From: Oscillospiraceae bacterium
GTDB lineage: Bacteria > Bacillota > Clostridia > Oscillospirales > Oscillospiraceae
Length of the DNA: 64,000 nucleotides
NCBI GenBank assembly: GCA_015067435.1
Contig: SVMM01000004.1
Location: forward strand, 1 to 64,000
Reading direction: 5' to 3'
The notes below the pieces were generated by a model. It made no database searches. It was not told the DNA's origin and saw only the letters and a list, made by a program, of their open reading frames with translations. The position numbers were made by a program, and so were the translations under genes. This document shows, one piece after another, positions 1 to 8,080 of the stretch. The stretch's first letter is position 1. Each line of letters begins with the position of its first letter.

Positions 1-2
1 CG

Positions 3-83
3 GGCACGTGGACGTGCCCGAAGTGCGGCAAGGTCAACGACGGCGCGTTCTGCCCCGGCTGCGGCACCGCGAAGCCGGTCTGA
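3..83 (+). CDS. C-terminal end of a zinc-ribbon protein (partial)
   Basis: Only the last 26 codons are in the window. They read through CPKCGKVNDGAFCPGCG and end AKPV before TGA at 81-83. Two CxxC knuckles spaced like this form a small zinc ribbon of the kind found at the extreme C terminus of SPFH-domain 'virion core-like' proteins and several other Clostridial proteins. The upstream domain is outside the window, so the function cannot be named. A strong terminator follows directly. Confidence 0.6.
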   Translation, partial: GTWTCPKCGKVNDGAFCPGCGTAKPV

Positions 84-116
84 TTCCATAAATTTCAGCG
101 TACATACAGACAAAGC

Positions 117-151
117 CCGCCCGCTCCCCCATCGGAGCGGGCGGCTCTTTT
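117..151 (+). terminator. Rho-independent terminator
   Basis: A perfect 11-bp GC stem (117-127 with 134-144, loop of six) is followed by CTCTTTT. It closes the upstream zinc-ribbon gene and separates it from the LCP gene. Confidence 0.85.
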
Positions 152-197
152 GCCCGTTTTATACCAATTTCCGGGCAAATTTTTGTGAAACTTTTCC

Positions 198-226
198 TTG
201 TCAAACCCCGTCGAATTTGCTATGCT
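198..226 (+). promoter_or_regulatory. SigA-type promoter of the LCP gene
   Basis: TTGTCA (198-203), a 17-base spacer and TATGCT (221-226) lie about 50 bases before the start codon of the LCP gene. Confidence 0.65.
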
Positions 227-276
227 GTCTGGTATTGTCGGGCTGACCGGCAAATATGATCTGGAGATGAACCGTG

Positions 277-1248
277 ATGTACCAAGGCAAACGGGTTTTG
301 AAAAAAGAAAAGCGAAAGCACTCCGCCCTGCGCGTCCTGCTGATCCTGCTTCTCGTTGCCGCCGCGCTCTACGGCGGGTGGCGCCTGCTCGTGCCGGAGC
401 CGGAGGTCGCCGTGCCCGCGATGAACACGGCGGAGGGCGGCGAGGCGTCCGCCCCCGCGGGATATACGCGCAAAAAGCACTTCTGGACCTTCCTGCTGGC
501 GGGCACGGACAAGTCCGGCTACAACACCGACAGCCTGATCCTCCTCAGCTATGACGTGGACGCGCAGACGGTGAGCATGGCGTCCATCCCGCGCGACACC
601 TGCGTGGACGCGAACGGAAACGGCAAGGACCGCAAGATCAACGCCGCCTATGCCAACGCGGGCATGGACGAGCTGCTGGAGGAGACGACGCGCACCTTCG
701 GCATCCCGATCGACTACTACATCAAGGTGAACGTGAACGGCTTCGTCGCGCTGGTGGACGCGGTGGGCGGCGTCGATTTCGACGTACCCTGCGCCATGAA
801 CTACGACGACCCCTATCAGGACCTGTACATCCACTATGACGCGGGAATGCAGCACCTCAGCGGCCAACAGGCGCTGGAGGTCTGCCGCTTCCGCCACAAC
901 AACGACAACACCGGCTACAACGACACCGGCCGCATGCAGACCCAGCGCGGCATGCTGACCGCCGTGGCGAAAAAGCTGCTGTCGCTGCAAAACATCACCA
1001 AGCTCAACAAGTTCATCGACATTGCCGCCGAGAACACGGACACGAACCTCTCCGCCTCCGACATGGCGTGGTTCGCCGAAAAGGCGCTCTCGTTCGACAT
1101 GGAGAACCTGAACACGATGATGATGCCCGCCTCGTGGAGCAACCCGTACATGTACCTCGATCCCGACGCGACGCTGGAGCTGGTCAACACCTATCTGAAC
1201 CCCTACACGAAGGATCTCACGGCGGACATGCTGCGCATCCTGTCGTGA
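277..1248 (+). CDS. LytR-CpsA-Psr (LCP) family cell-wall polymer ligase
   Basis: LCP proteins transfer undecaprenyl-linked glycopolymers (teichoic acid, capsule or secondary wall polymer) onto peptidoglycan at the outer membrane face. The protein has a short basic N terminus, one transmembrane segment (about residues 18-36), a linker, and an LCP domain from about residue 70. The domain carries AGTDKSGYNTDSL, the SIPRDT motif, the VGGVDFDVP segment and the conserved RFRH region. At 323 residues it is a minimal LCP protein with no extra C-terminal domain. ATG 277 follows GGAG at 263-266; a GTG directly before it (274) is an equally possible start. It is monocistronic, between a promoter and a bidirectional terminator. 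It could act on the same wall polymer as the csaB/murJ cluster at 56-63 kb, but that is inference. Confidence 0.9.
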   Translation: MYQGKRVLKKEKRKHSALRVLLILLLVAAALYGGWRLLVPEPEVAVPAMNTAEGGEASAPAGYTRKKHFWTFLLAGTDKSGYNTDSLILLSYDVDAQTVSMASIPRDTCVDANGNGKDRKINAAYANAGMDELLEETTRTFGIPIDYYIKVNVNGFVALVDAVGGVDFDVPCAMNYDDPYQDLYIHYDAGMQHLSGQQALEVCRFRHNNDNTGYNDTGRMQTQRGMLTAVAKKLLSLQNITKLNKFIDIAAENTDTNLSASDMAWFAEKALSFDMENLNTMMMPASWSNPYMYLDPDATLELVNTYLNPYTKDLTADMLRILS

Positions 1249-1270
1249 CAGAAGCCGCTGGGCTAAAATA

Positions 1271-1304
1271 AAAGACCTGACGCATAAACGTCAGGTCTTT
1301 TATC
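1271..1304. terminator. Bidirectional terminator between LCP gene and tRNA-Ser
   Basis: A 12-bp perfect stem (1271-1282 with 1289-1300, loop CATAAA) has T-rich sequence on both sides. It can end the LCP transcript on the plus strand and the tRNA-Ser transcript on the minus strand. Confidence 0.8.
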
Positions 1305-1305
1305 A

Positions 1306-1399
1306 TGGCGCGGAAGAGAGGATTTGAACCTCCGCGGCGCTTTTTACACGCCCTACTCCCTTAGCAGGGGAGCCCCTTCGGCCTCTTGGGTACTTCCGC
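1306..1399 (-). tRNA. tRNA-Ser (anticodon GCU)
   Basis: Read on the minus strand, this gives a 7-bp acceptor stem (GCGGAAG/CTTCCGC), a D arm, an anticodon stem CTCCC/GGGAG with loop CUGCUAA (anticodon GCU), a long class II variable arm, a T arm with GGTTCAAATCC, discriminator G and encoded CCA. It decodes AGC/AGU serine codons. It follows tRNA-Ser(UGA) and is probably cotranscribed with it. Confidence 0.97.
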
Positions 1400-1420
1400 A
1401 AGCCGAATGAAAAACATATA

Positions 1421-1508
1421 TGGCGGAGAGAGTGGGATTCGAACCCACGGATGCTTTCGCATCGCCGGTTTTCAAGACCGGTGCCTTCAACCGCTCGGCC
1501 ATCTCTCC
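1421..1508 (-). tRNA. tRNA-Ser (anticodon UGA)
   Basis: On the minus strand: acceptor GGAGAGA/TCTCTCC, D arm, anticodon loop CUUGAAA (anticodon UGA), a long variable arm, GGTTCGAATCC T arm, discriminator G and encoded CCA. It is the first gene of a two-tRNA serine unit driven by the promoter at 1545-1574. Confidence 0.97.
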
Positions 1509-1544
1509 GTGTCTTGTCCCGCGTCTTCCCCAAACGCATGGGAT

Positions 1545-1574
1545 ACTATACCACAGCAAAGCTGGGCTTGTCAA
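1545..1574 (-). promoter_or_regulatory. Promoter of the tRNA-Ser pair
   Basis: On the minus strand TTGACA (1569-1574) and TATAGT (1545-1550) are separated by 18 bases. The site lies about 40 bases upstream of tRNA-Ser(UGA). Confidence 0.8.
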
Positions 1575-1697
1575 GGCAAAAAATGCCCTTTGGACAGAAA
1601 AAATGACCGCACGGAACCCCGCGGCGTTCCATGCAGTCTCAATGAGCGAAAAAACGCGCCTCCGGACGCAAAGAAGCATACCGGAAGCGCGAAAAAC

Positions 1698-2057
1698 TCA
1701 ATGCCGCTTGTCGCCCGCGCGGAACAGCAGCGCGACGACGAGCGCGGCGACAACGGCGGCGGTGACGCCGCCCGCCGTGGCGCTCAGTCCGCCGGTCAGC
1801 ACGCCCAGCCAGCCCTGTTCCGCCACCGCTTTCTTCACGCCGTTCGCCAATGCTCGCCCGAAGCCCAGCAGCGGCACCGTGGCGCCCGCGCCGCCCCACT
1901 CGGCAATCGGCTCATAGACGCCCACCGCCGTCAGCAGCACGCCCGCGACGACGTAGCCGGTCAGGATGCGCGCGGGCGTGAGCTGCGTCTTGTCGATCAG
2001 CACCTGCCCGACGGCGCACAGCAGCCCGCCGCACAAAAATGCCCGTATCAACTCCAT
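1698..2057 (-). CDS. spoVAE: Stage V sporulation protein AE
   Basis: SpoVA proteins form the inner spore-membrane channel that moves Ca-dipicolinic acid into the forespore and releases it in germination. This 119-residue protein is the usual SpoVAE (AEb-type) length. It is very hydrophobic, with about four membrane segments, and has the conserved GGLLCAVGQ opening, GVYEPIAEWGGAGATVPLLG core and a glycine-rich last helix. ATG 2057 has a GGGAGGG ribosome site inside the gap after spoVAD, four bases away, so the two genes are cotranscribed. The usual partner spoVAC is not next to them. Confidence 0.93.
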   Translation of the reverse strand: MELIRAFLCGGLLCAVGQVLIDKTQLTPARILTGYVVAGVLLTAVGVYEPIAEWGGAGATVPLLGFGRALANGVKKAVAEQGWLGVLTGGLSATAGGVTAAVVAALVVALLFRAGDKRH

Positions 2058-2061
2058 GGCG

Positions 2062-3081
2062 TCAACCCTCCCTGTCGTTCGACAGCACCGCCGCGTGGCA
2101 GATGCCGGGGATGCTCTCCCCCTGCATCGACGACGTGGGCGAGAGCAGCGCCCCCGTGGGCGCGAACACGATGCGGTTCCACCGCTTCTCCCGCATCCCG
2201 CGCAGCAGGTGGCCGCACAGCACGCTCGCCGAGCAGCCGCAGCCGCTGCCCCCGCAGTGCATGTCCTGCCCCTTGACGTCGAAGAGCAGCAGTCCGCAGT
2301 CGTTGTAGTTCTTCGTCATGTCCACGCCGTCGCGCGCGAAAAGATCCACGACGATGTCGTGCCCCAGCCGGCCAAGGTCGCCCGTGACGATCAGGTCGTA
2401 GTCCGCCGGCGCGGTCTGCGTGTCGCGGAACAGCGCCGCGAGCGTATCGTAAGCGGCGGGCGCCATCGCCGCGCCCATGTTGTTCGCGTCGGCGATGCCC
2501 TTGTCGACGATCCTGCCCGCCGTCAGGTGCGTGACGTACGGCCCGCCGCCGGAGTCCGCGAGGATGCAGCAGCCCGCCGCCGTCGCCGTCCACTGCGCGG
2601 TGGGCGTGCGCTGGGAGCCGTAGGGCACCGGCATCCGGTACTGCCGCTCCGCCGTGCAGAAGTGGGACGACGTCAGCGCCGCCGCGCGCCGCGCGAAGCC
2701 GCCGTCGATCAGCATCGCCGCGAGCGAGAGCGCCTCCCCCATCGTCGAGCACGCGCCGTAGAGCCCGTAGAACGGGATGCCCGTGTCCCGCAGGGAGAAC
2801 GACGAGCCGATGCACTGGTTCAGCAGGTCGCCCGCGAACACAAAGTCGATGTCCGCCTCGCGCAAGCCGCCCTTTCGCAGCGCGTGGGACAGGGCATGGC
2901 GCTGCATGGCGCTCTCCCCCCGCTCCCACGTCTTTTCGCCCCAGAAATGGTCCTCGCTCAGCTCGTCAAATTCGTCGCGCAGCGGCCCCTGTCCCTCCAT
3001 GTGCCCGCCGACCGCGGCGAAGGACAGCACCGCCGGCGGATACTCAAGGCGCACGGTGCGCGCGCCGATCCGTTTTTCCAT
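2062..3081 (-). CDS. spoVAD: Stage V sporulation protein AD
   Basis: SpoVAD is the soluble, thiolase-fold subunit of the SpoVA complex that binds dipicolinic acid and sits on the outer face of the spore inner membrane. The 339-residue length matches the family. The ketosynthase-like fold is visible in YGLYGACSTMGEAL (nucleophile-like Cys region), TSSHF and the CGGSGCGCSA segment near the C terminus. The start ATG 3081 is preceded by AAAGGAG at seven bases. In Bacilli and most Clostridia the order is spoVAC-spoVAD-spoVAE. Here spoVAD is first and faces divergent pepF, so spoVAC is either elsewhere or missing. Forespore SigG control is expected from the family, but I see no convincing SigG promoter. 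Confidence 0.95.
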   Translation of the reverse strand: MEKRIGARTVRLEYPPAVLSFAAVGGHMEGQGPLRDEFDELSEDHFWGEKTWERGESAMQRHALSHALRKGGLREADIDFVFAGDLLNQCIGSSFSLRDTGIPFYGLYGACSTMGEALSLAAMLIDGGFARRAAALTSSHFCTAERQYRMPVPYGSQRTPTAQWTATAAGCCILADSGGGPYVTHLTAGRIVDKGIADANNMGAAMAPAAYDTLAALFRDTQTAPADYDLIVTGDLGRLGHDIVVDLFARDGVDMTKNYNDCGLLLFDVKGQDMHCGGSGCGCSASVLCGHLLRGMREKRWNRIVFAPTGALLSPTSSMQGESIPGICHAAVLSNDREG

Positions 3082-3141
3082 GACCCGCTCCTTTGTCGTT
3101 TTGCGCCCAGTTTTCCCGCTTTTGAGATAAATTATGAGTGC

Positions 3142-3170
3142 TTGACGGAAGCGGCGGAAATGAGTATGAT
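3142..3170 (+). promoter_or_regulatory. SigA-type promoter of the pepF operon
   Basis: TTGACG (3142-3147), a 17-base spacer and TATGAT (3165-3170) stand 66 bases before the pepF start. The site lies in the divergent pepF/spoVAD region. Confidence 0.8.
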
Positions 3171-3235
3171 ATCCATTGGAATCAAACTATTCCGCCATCC
3201 GGATATCCGGCGCGGAAAAATGCAGGAGGAACAAC

Positions 3236-5029
3236 ATGATCGACCCCAAGACCAAGCGAAACGACGTACCCGAGGAATTCACGTGGAACCTCGCCGATGT
3301 TTTTGAAAGCGACGACGCGTGGCGCGCGGAATACGACGCGCTGGGCGAGATGCCCGCAAAGGTCGCGGCGTATCAGGGCAGGCTGGGCGAGAGCGCGGCA
3401 ACGCTGCTCGCCTACTTCCGTCTGCACGACGAGCTCGACCTTCGGTACAACTCTCTTTTCAACTACGCCAGCCGCAAGGCGGATCAGGATCAGGGCGACG
3501 GCGTGTATCAGGATATGAACGGCAAGGCGATGAGCGCGATTGTCGCGATCACCAGCGCGGCGGCGTTCGCCACGCCGGAGATCATGGCGATCCCCGGCGA
3601 GACGCTGGATCGCTTCTATAAAGAGGAGCCCGCGCTGGATGAGTACCGCCGCAGCCTCTACCAGATCCGCCGCCGCAAGGCACACATCCTCTCCCCCGCC
3701 GAGGAAAAGCTGCTCGCCGCCGCGGGCGAGATCTCGAACGCGCCGGAGCAGATCGGCTCCATCTTCCGCAACGCCGATCTGACCTTCCCCGCCGTGGTGG
3801 ACGGCAAGGGCGAGGAACACACGCTGACCAACGGCTCGTTCGTGCCGCTGGAGGAAAGCGCCGACCGCGTGCTGCGCAAGAACGCCTTCGACGCCTATTA
3901 CAGCCGCCTCGGCGAATTCAAAAACACCGCCGCCACGCTGCTCGACGCGCAGTTCAAGCAGCTGCGCTTTCACGCCGACGCGCGCGGCTATCAAAACACG
4001 CTGGAGGCAAGTCTCGACGAGACCGAGGTGCCGGTCAGCGTATACCTGAATCTCATTGACGCCGTACACGGCAACCTCGACAAGATGTACCGCTATGTCG
4101 CGCTGCGCAAGAAGCTGCTCGGCGTGGACGAGCTGCACATGTACGACGTCTACACGCCCATCGTCGAGGGCGCGGCGCGCACGATCGACTTCGAGGAGGC
4201 GAAGAAGACCACGCTCGAAGCGCTCGCCGTTCTGGGCGAGGACTATCTTGCCATGCTGCGCGAGGGTTACGAGAACCGCTGGATCGACGTGTACGAGAAC
4301 GCCGGAAAGCGCGGCGGCGCGTACTCCGCCGGCGCACGCCCGCACCCCTACGTCCTGCTCAACCACAAGGACACGCTGGATTCCATGTTCACCCTCGCGC
4401 ATGAGATGGGCCACACGCTGCACACCTGCTACAGCGTCAAAAGCCAGCCTGTCTCCACCTCTGACTACGTGATCTTCGTCGCCGAGGTCGCCTCCACCTG
4501 CAACGAGGTGCTGCTGGTGCGCCATCTGCTGGGCAAGACCACGGACAGGAAGGAGCGCGCGTACCTCATCAACCACTTCCTCGACTCGTTCAAGGGCACG
4601 GTCTACCGCCAGACGATGTTCGCCGAGTTCGAGCTTGCCATGGGCCGCATGTCCGAGGCGGGCGACACGCTGACCGCCGACGCGCTGTGCGCGAAGTACC
4701 ACGAGCTCAACAAGCTCTACTTTGGCCCCGACATGATCTCGGACGACGGCATCGCGCTCGAATGGGCGCGCATCCCGCACTTCTACTATAACTACTATGT
4801 GTTCCAGTACGCGACCAGCTTCTGCGCCGCCGTCGCCATAGCGGACCGTATCCTCACCGGCGACGCGGACGCGCTCATGGCGTACAAGAAGTTCCTCTCC
4901 GGCGGCAGCAGCACCGACCCGATCTCGCTTTTGAAGATCGCGGGCGTGGATATGAGCACGCCCGAACCGGTCAACGCCGCGCTCTCGCTCTTCGGCGAGC
5001 TGATCGACGAGATGGAGAAGCTGGGCTGA
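3236..5029 (+). CDS. pepF: Oligoendopeptidase F (M3B zinc metallopeptidase)
   Basis: This is a cytoplasmic zinc peptidase that cleaves oligopeptides of roughly 7-17 residues. The protein has 597 residues, the normal PepF length. It has an N-terminal helical region (about 1-200) and the catalytic M3 domain with LAHEMGHTLHT (HExxH zinc site) and the downstream glutamate in EVASTCNE. ATG 3236 is chosen because AGGAGGA (3224-3230) precedes it; an in-frame upstream start at 3176 overlaps the promoter and is unlikely. It is first in a plus-strand run with the Cys-rich protein, the NhaC-type antiporter and the sirtuin. Confidence 0.95.
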   Translation: MIDPKTKRNDVPEEFTWNLADVFESDDAWRAEYDALGEMPAKVAAYQGRLGESAATLLAYFRLHDELDLRYNSLFNYASRKADQDQGDGVYQDMNGKAMSAIVAITSAAAFATPEIMAIPGETLDRFYKEEPALDEYRRSLYQIRRRKAHILSPAEEKLLAAAGEISNAPEQIGSIFRNADLTFPAVVDGKGEEHTLTNGSFVPLEESADRVLRKNAFDAYYSRLGEFKNTAATLLDAQFKQLRFHADARGYQNTLEASLDETEVPVSVYLNLIDAVHGNLDKMYRYVALRKKLLGVDELHMYDVYTPIVEGAARTIDFEEAKKTTLEALAVLGEDYLAMLREGYENRWIDVYENAGKRGGAYSAGARPHPYVLLNHKDTLDSMFTLAHEMGHTLHTCYSVKSQPVSTSDYVIFVAEVASTCNEVLLVRHLLGKTTDRKERAYLINHFLDSFKGTVYRQTMFAEFELAMGRMSEAGDTLTADALCAKYHELNKLYFGPDMISDDGIALEWARIPHFYYNYYVFQYATSFCAAVAIADRILTGDADALMAYKKFLSGGSSTDPISLLKIAGVDMSTPEPVNAALSLFGELIDEMEKLG

Positions 5030-5040
5030 AATCATGCAAA

Positions 5041-5064
5041 CGCTCCGCCGTTTCCGGCGGAGCG
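5041..5064 (+). other. Intercistronic hairpin after pepF
   Basis: A perfect 10-bp GC stem (5041-5050 with 5055-5064, loop TTTC) has no T-run after it and sits just before the ribosome site of the next gene. It looks like an mRNA 3'-end stabiliser or partial attenuator, not a full terminator. Confidence 0.5.
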
Positions 5065-5077
5065 CAGGAGGATGACC

Positions 5078-5683
5078 ATGCAGGAGAAAATGCGCACGAT
5101 CGGCTATCTCTGTCCGGCGTGCCGGAAAAAAGTGATCCGCGAGCGTTCGACGTTCGCGCTGGCGGCGTCCGGCGCGGCGGTGAACTGCGACTGCGGCAAA
5201 TCGAGTCTCGTCATCGACGCGGAGGAGAACCGTTTCCGCCTCTCCGTCCCCTGCGGCGTGTGCGGCGGCGAGCACAGCGCCGCCGTCGAAGCCCCACGCC
5301 TGCTCGACGGCAAGGGCGTGGGCCTCGCCTGCCCGCAGACACGGCAGCTGTGCTGCTTCATTGGCGAAGAATACGAGGTGGAGCGTGAGCTGGAGCGTCT
5401 GTCCCTCGCCGCGCAAAAGGAGCAGGATGACGGCGAGCTGTTCGTCGACAGCGTCATCATGCACGAGGTGCTCTCCGAGCTGCGCGAGATCGCCGCGCGC
5501 GAGCACGGGATCGCCTGCGCGTGCGGCAGCGAGCGCTACCGCATGGAGGTGCGTCCCACCTACGTCGACCTGATCTGCGCCGACTGCGGCGCGCGGCTGC
5601 GCATCGACGCGTCGACGGACGAGGACCTCGACCGCCTGTGCTGCAACTGGACGCTACGCATCAGCGGAAAGCGGCAGGGCTGA
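5078..5683 (+). CDS. Cysteine-rich protein with several zinc knuckles, unknown function
   Basis: I do not recognise a named family with certainty. The 201-residue protein has an N-terminal CPAC...CDC pair, CGVCGG, a CPQTRQLCC stretch, then a charged helical segment (about 105-150) and a C-terminal CACGSERYRM...CADCG pair. This resembles CpXC-type treble zinc-binding proteins. The start is ATG 5078, seven bases after AGGAG; ATG 5072 overlaps the ribosome site. It lies 48 bases after pepF and three bases before the antiporter gene, so it is very likely cotranscribed with both. There is no signal peptide or membrane helix. A structural zinc or protein-binding role is inference. Confidence 0.75.
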   Translation: MQEKMRTIGYLCPACRKKVIRERSTFALAASGAAVNCDCGKSSLVIDAEENRFRLSVPCGVCGGEHSAAVEAPRLLDGKGVGLACPQTRQLCCFIGEEYEVERELERLSLAAQKEQDDGELFVDSVIMHEVLSELREIAAREHGIACACGSERYRMEVRPTYVDLICADCGARLRIDASTDEDLDRLCCNWTLRISGKRQG

Positions 5684-5686
5684 GGG

Positions 5687-7006
5687 ATGGATTTTCTGCT
5701 CGCGGGGGCGGTCTTCCTCGGCGCGATGCTCCTGTGCGTGTTCCGGGACTGGGCGCTCTACTGGGCGCTCGCCCTTGCGCTGGCGCTGTTCTTCGCCGTC
5801 GGGCTGCGGCGCGGGCACACGGCGAAGGCGCTTGCCAAAATGGCGTGGAGCAAGATGCCGGCGACGCTGATCGTGCTGCGCATCATCTTTCTCATCGGTC
5901 TGTTGACGGGGCTGTGGCGCTCCTGCGGGACGATTGCCTTCTTCATCTGGTACGGCGTGCGCGCCATCTCGCCGCGGCTCTTCGTCCTGCTCGCCTTTTT
6001 GCTCTCCGCGCTGCTGTCCTACGCGCTGGGCACGTCCTTCGGCGTGACCAGCACGGCGGGCGTGGTGCTGATGGCGCTGGCGCGCTCCGGCGGCGTCGAC
6101 CCGGCGGTCGCGGCGGGCGCGATCCTCTCCGGCGTCTACTTCGGCGACCGCGGCGCGCCGACCTCGTCCTGCGCGAGCCTCGTCGCCGCGCTGACGGAAA
6201 CCGAGCTCTACGGCAACGTCAAACGGATGCACCGCACGGCGCTGCTGCCCTATCTGATCTGCCTCGCCGCCTACGCGTTCCTTTCCCTCCGCCACCCCGT
6301 CTCCGCGGCGGACGAAACGCTGCTGCGCGCGCTGGCGGAGCGCTTTGACCTCTCTGCCTGGGTCGTGCTGCCCGCGGCGATCATGCTGGTGCTGCCGCTT
6401 CTGCACGTGCCGATCTGGATCGCCATGTCCCTCTCCGGCGCGGTCTCCGCCGCCGTCGGCATCCTGCTGCAGGGCATGGGCGTATGGGAGGCGCTGCGCG
6501 TCTGCCTCCTCGGCTTCGCGCCGGAGGGCGTGCTTGCGAGCGTGCTTTCGGGCGGCGGCCTCGTCTCGATGCTGACCGTGTTCCTGATGCTTCCGCTCGC
6601 GTCGATGATGAGCGGCATTCTGGAGGGCACGGGCGCGCTGAACGCCGCGCAGGAGCGCATCGACGCGCTCAGCGCTCGGATCGGCCTGCTGCCGGCGACG
6701 GCGCTTTTGAGCATTCTCTGCTCCATGGTGCTGTGCAACCAGACGATCGTGGTTATCATGCTGTACCAGCTGATGGGGCGCGTCTACCGCAGCCGCGGCG
6801 CTTCGAACGAGGAATTCGCCATGGACATCGCCAACTCCGGCGTGACCATTGCCGGGCTTGTGCCGTGGTGCATCGCCTGCGCCGTCCCGCTCTCGATGCT
6901 GGGCGTCGGCGTCGGGGCGCTCCCCTACGCGGTGCTGCTGTACGCGATCCCGATCTGTTACCTGTTCACCAAGCGGAAATTCTACCCGAAAGGAGAACCA
7001 TCATGA
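5687..7006 (+). CDS. NhaC-family Na+/H+ antiporter-like membrane protein
   Basis: A 439-residue polytopic membrane protein with about 11-12 hydrophobic helices. It carries the NhaC/ion-transporter signatures GTSFGVTSTAG and YFGDRGAPTSS in the first half, with matching short motifs in the second half (CNQTIVVIML, AGLVPW). NhaC relatives exchange Na+ for H+ or for organic acids, so the exact substrate is open. ATG 5687 is three bases after the Cys-rich gene's stop, with GAGGG as ribosome site. Its stop overlaps the sirtuin start (ATGA), so the two are translationally coupled. Confidence 0.85.
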   Translation: MDFLLAGAVFLGAMLLCVFRDWALYWALALALALFFAVGLRRGHTAKALAKMAWSKMPATLIVLRIIFLIGLLTGLWRSCGTIAFFIWYGVRAISPRLFVLLAFLLSALLSYALGTSFGVTSTAGVVLMALARSGGVDPAVAAGAILSGVYFGDRGAPTSSCASLVAALTETELYGNVKRMHRTALLPYLICLAAYAFLSLRHPVSAADETLLRALAERFDLSAWVVLPAAIMLVLPLLHVPIWIAMSLSGAVSAAVGILLQGMGVWEALRVCLLGFAPEGVLASVLSGGGLVSMLTVFLMLPLASMMSGILEGTGALNAAQERIDALSARIGLLPATALLSILCSMVLCNQTIVVIMLYQLMGRVYRSRGASNEEFAMDIANSGVTIAGLVPWCIACAVPLSMLGVGVGALPYAVLLYAIPICYLFTKRKFYPKGEPS

Positions 7007-7719
7007 CGGACGAAATCAAAAGGCTCAAGGACATCATCGACCACACGGACAACATTGTGTTCTTCGGCGGCGCGGGCGTCTCCACCGAAAGCGGCATCCC
7101 CGACTTTCGCAGCGTGGACGGCCTGTACAATCAGGAGTGGGACGACCCGCCGGAAACCATCGTCAGCCACACCTACTATGTGCGCAAGCCGGAGAAGTTC
7201 TTCAAGTTCTACCGCGAAAAGCTGCTCGTCTCCGGCATTGAGCCCAACGCGGCGCACAAAAAGCTCGCCGAGTGGGAGGCGCAGGGCAAGCTCAAGGCGA
7301 TCGTGACGCAGAACATCGACGGGCTGCATCAGGCGGCGGGCAGCAAGGAGGTTCTGGAGCTGCACGGCAGTACGCTGCGCAACTACTGTGAGAAGTGTGG
7401 GAAGTTCTACGACGCCGACTTCGTCCGCAACTGCGGCGGCGTGCCCATGTGCGATTGCGGCGGGCGCGTCAAGCCGGACGTGGTGCTCTACGAGGAGGGG
7501 CTGGACAGCAACATTTTGGAGCGCGCCGTCTATTTCATCTCGCACGCCGACGTGCTCATCATCGCGGGCACCTCGCTCGCGGTCTACCCCGCCGCCGGAC
7601 TCATCAACTACTACCGCGGCAACAAGCTGGTCGTCATCAACAAGACGCCGCTGCGCGCCGATCTGGGCGCCGATCTGGTCATCACCGCCCCCGTGGGCGA
7701 GGTTCTGGGCCAGCTGTAA
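7003..7719 (+). CDS. cobB: NAD-dependent protein deacylase, Sir2 family
   Basis: A sirtuin that removes acetyl or other acyl groups from protein lysines using NAD+, giving nicotinamide and O-acyl-ADP-ribose. The 238-residue protein has the Rossmann motif GGAGVSTESGIPDFR, QNIDGLH, the catalytic His in LELHGS, a zinc ribbon (CEKC...CDC) and GTSLAVYPAA near the C terminus. The start ATG 7003 overlaps the antiporter stop and follows AAAGGAG. It is the last gene of the pepF operon. Confidence 0.93.
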   Translation: MTDEIKRLKDIIDHTDNIVFFGGAGVSTESGIPDFRSVDGLYNQEWDDPPETIVSHTYYVRKPEKFFKFYREKLLVSGIEPNAAHKKLAEWEAQGKLKAIVTQNIDGLHQAAGSKEVLELHGSTLRNYCEKCGKFYDADFVRNCGGVPMCDCGGRVKPDVVLYEEGLDSNILERAVYFISHADVLIIAGTSLAVYPAAGLINYYRGNKLVVINKTPLRADLGADLVITAPVGEVLGQL

Positions 7720-7728
7720 CACGCCAAA

Positions 7729-7764
7729 TTGCCGCGGCTTCAAAAAAGTTTGGAGCCGCGGCAA
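7729..7764 (+). terminator. Hairpin after the sirtuin gene
   Basis: An 11-bp stem (7729-7739 with 7754-7764) follows the stop codon. The bases after it on this strand are an A-run, not a T-run, so termination would be weak. It immediately precedes the tRNA-Leu promoter. Confidence 0.45.
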
Positions 7765-7772
7765 AAAAAGTG

Positions 7773-7802
7773 TTGACTTTTGTGCCCCAGTGGTCTTATA
7801 AT
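7773..7802 (+). promoter_or_regulatory. Promoter of the tRNA-Leu pair
   Basis: TTGACT (7773-7778), an 18-base spacer and a perfect TATAAT (7797-7802) lie 33 bases before the first tRNA-Leu. Confidence 0.85.
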
Positions 7803-7834
7803 AGCGGAGCGGTCGTCGGACGGCAAGAGAATTT

Positions 7835-7921
7835 GCGGGTGTGCTGGAATTGGCAGACAGGCTAGCTTGAGGTGCTAGTGTTCGTATGGACGTGCGGGTT
7901 CAAGTCCCGCCATCCGCACCA
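7835..7921 (+). tRNA. tRNA-Leu (anticodon GAG)
   Basis: Class II tRNA: acceptor GCGGGTG/CATCCGC with one G-U pair, D arm with TTGGCAGAC, anticodon stem CTAGC/GCTAG with loop TTGAGGT (GAG), long variable arm, GGTTCAAGTCC T arm, discriminator A and encoded CCA. Confidence 0.97.
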
Positions 7922-7946
7922 TTTTTCTTCTGCAAACGGCCGATAT

Positions 7947-8034
7947 GCGCGAGTGGTGGAATTGGCAGACTCGCTAGATTCAGGTTCTAGTGTGCTTCAC
8001 GCACGTGCGGGTTCAAGTCCCGCCTCGCGCACCA
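7947..8034 (+). tRNA. tRNA-Leu (anticodon CAG)
   Basis: Class II tRNA: acceptor GCGCGAG/CTCGCGC, anticodon stem CTAGA/TCTAG with loop TTCAGGT (CAG), long variable arm, GGTTCAAGTCC T arm, discriminator A and encoded CCA. It is cotranscribed with tRNA-Leu(GAG) 25 bases upstream. Confidence 0.97.
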
Positions 8035-8040
8035 ACTTTT

Positions 8041-8080
8041 GAGGTTTGAAATCGAAAGATTTCGAACCTCATTTGTTATT
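8041..8080 (+). terminator. Terminator of the tRNA-Leu unit
   Basis: A 13-bp stem (8041-8053 with 8058-8070, one G-U pair, GAAA tetraloop) is followed by ATTTGTTATTTT. Confidence 0.8.

Noticed and set aside
1420..1917. Plus-strand frame beginning MAERVGFEPT
   Set aside because: Classic false protein from the antisense of tRNA-Ser, running on into spoVAE antisense.
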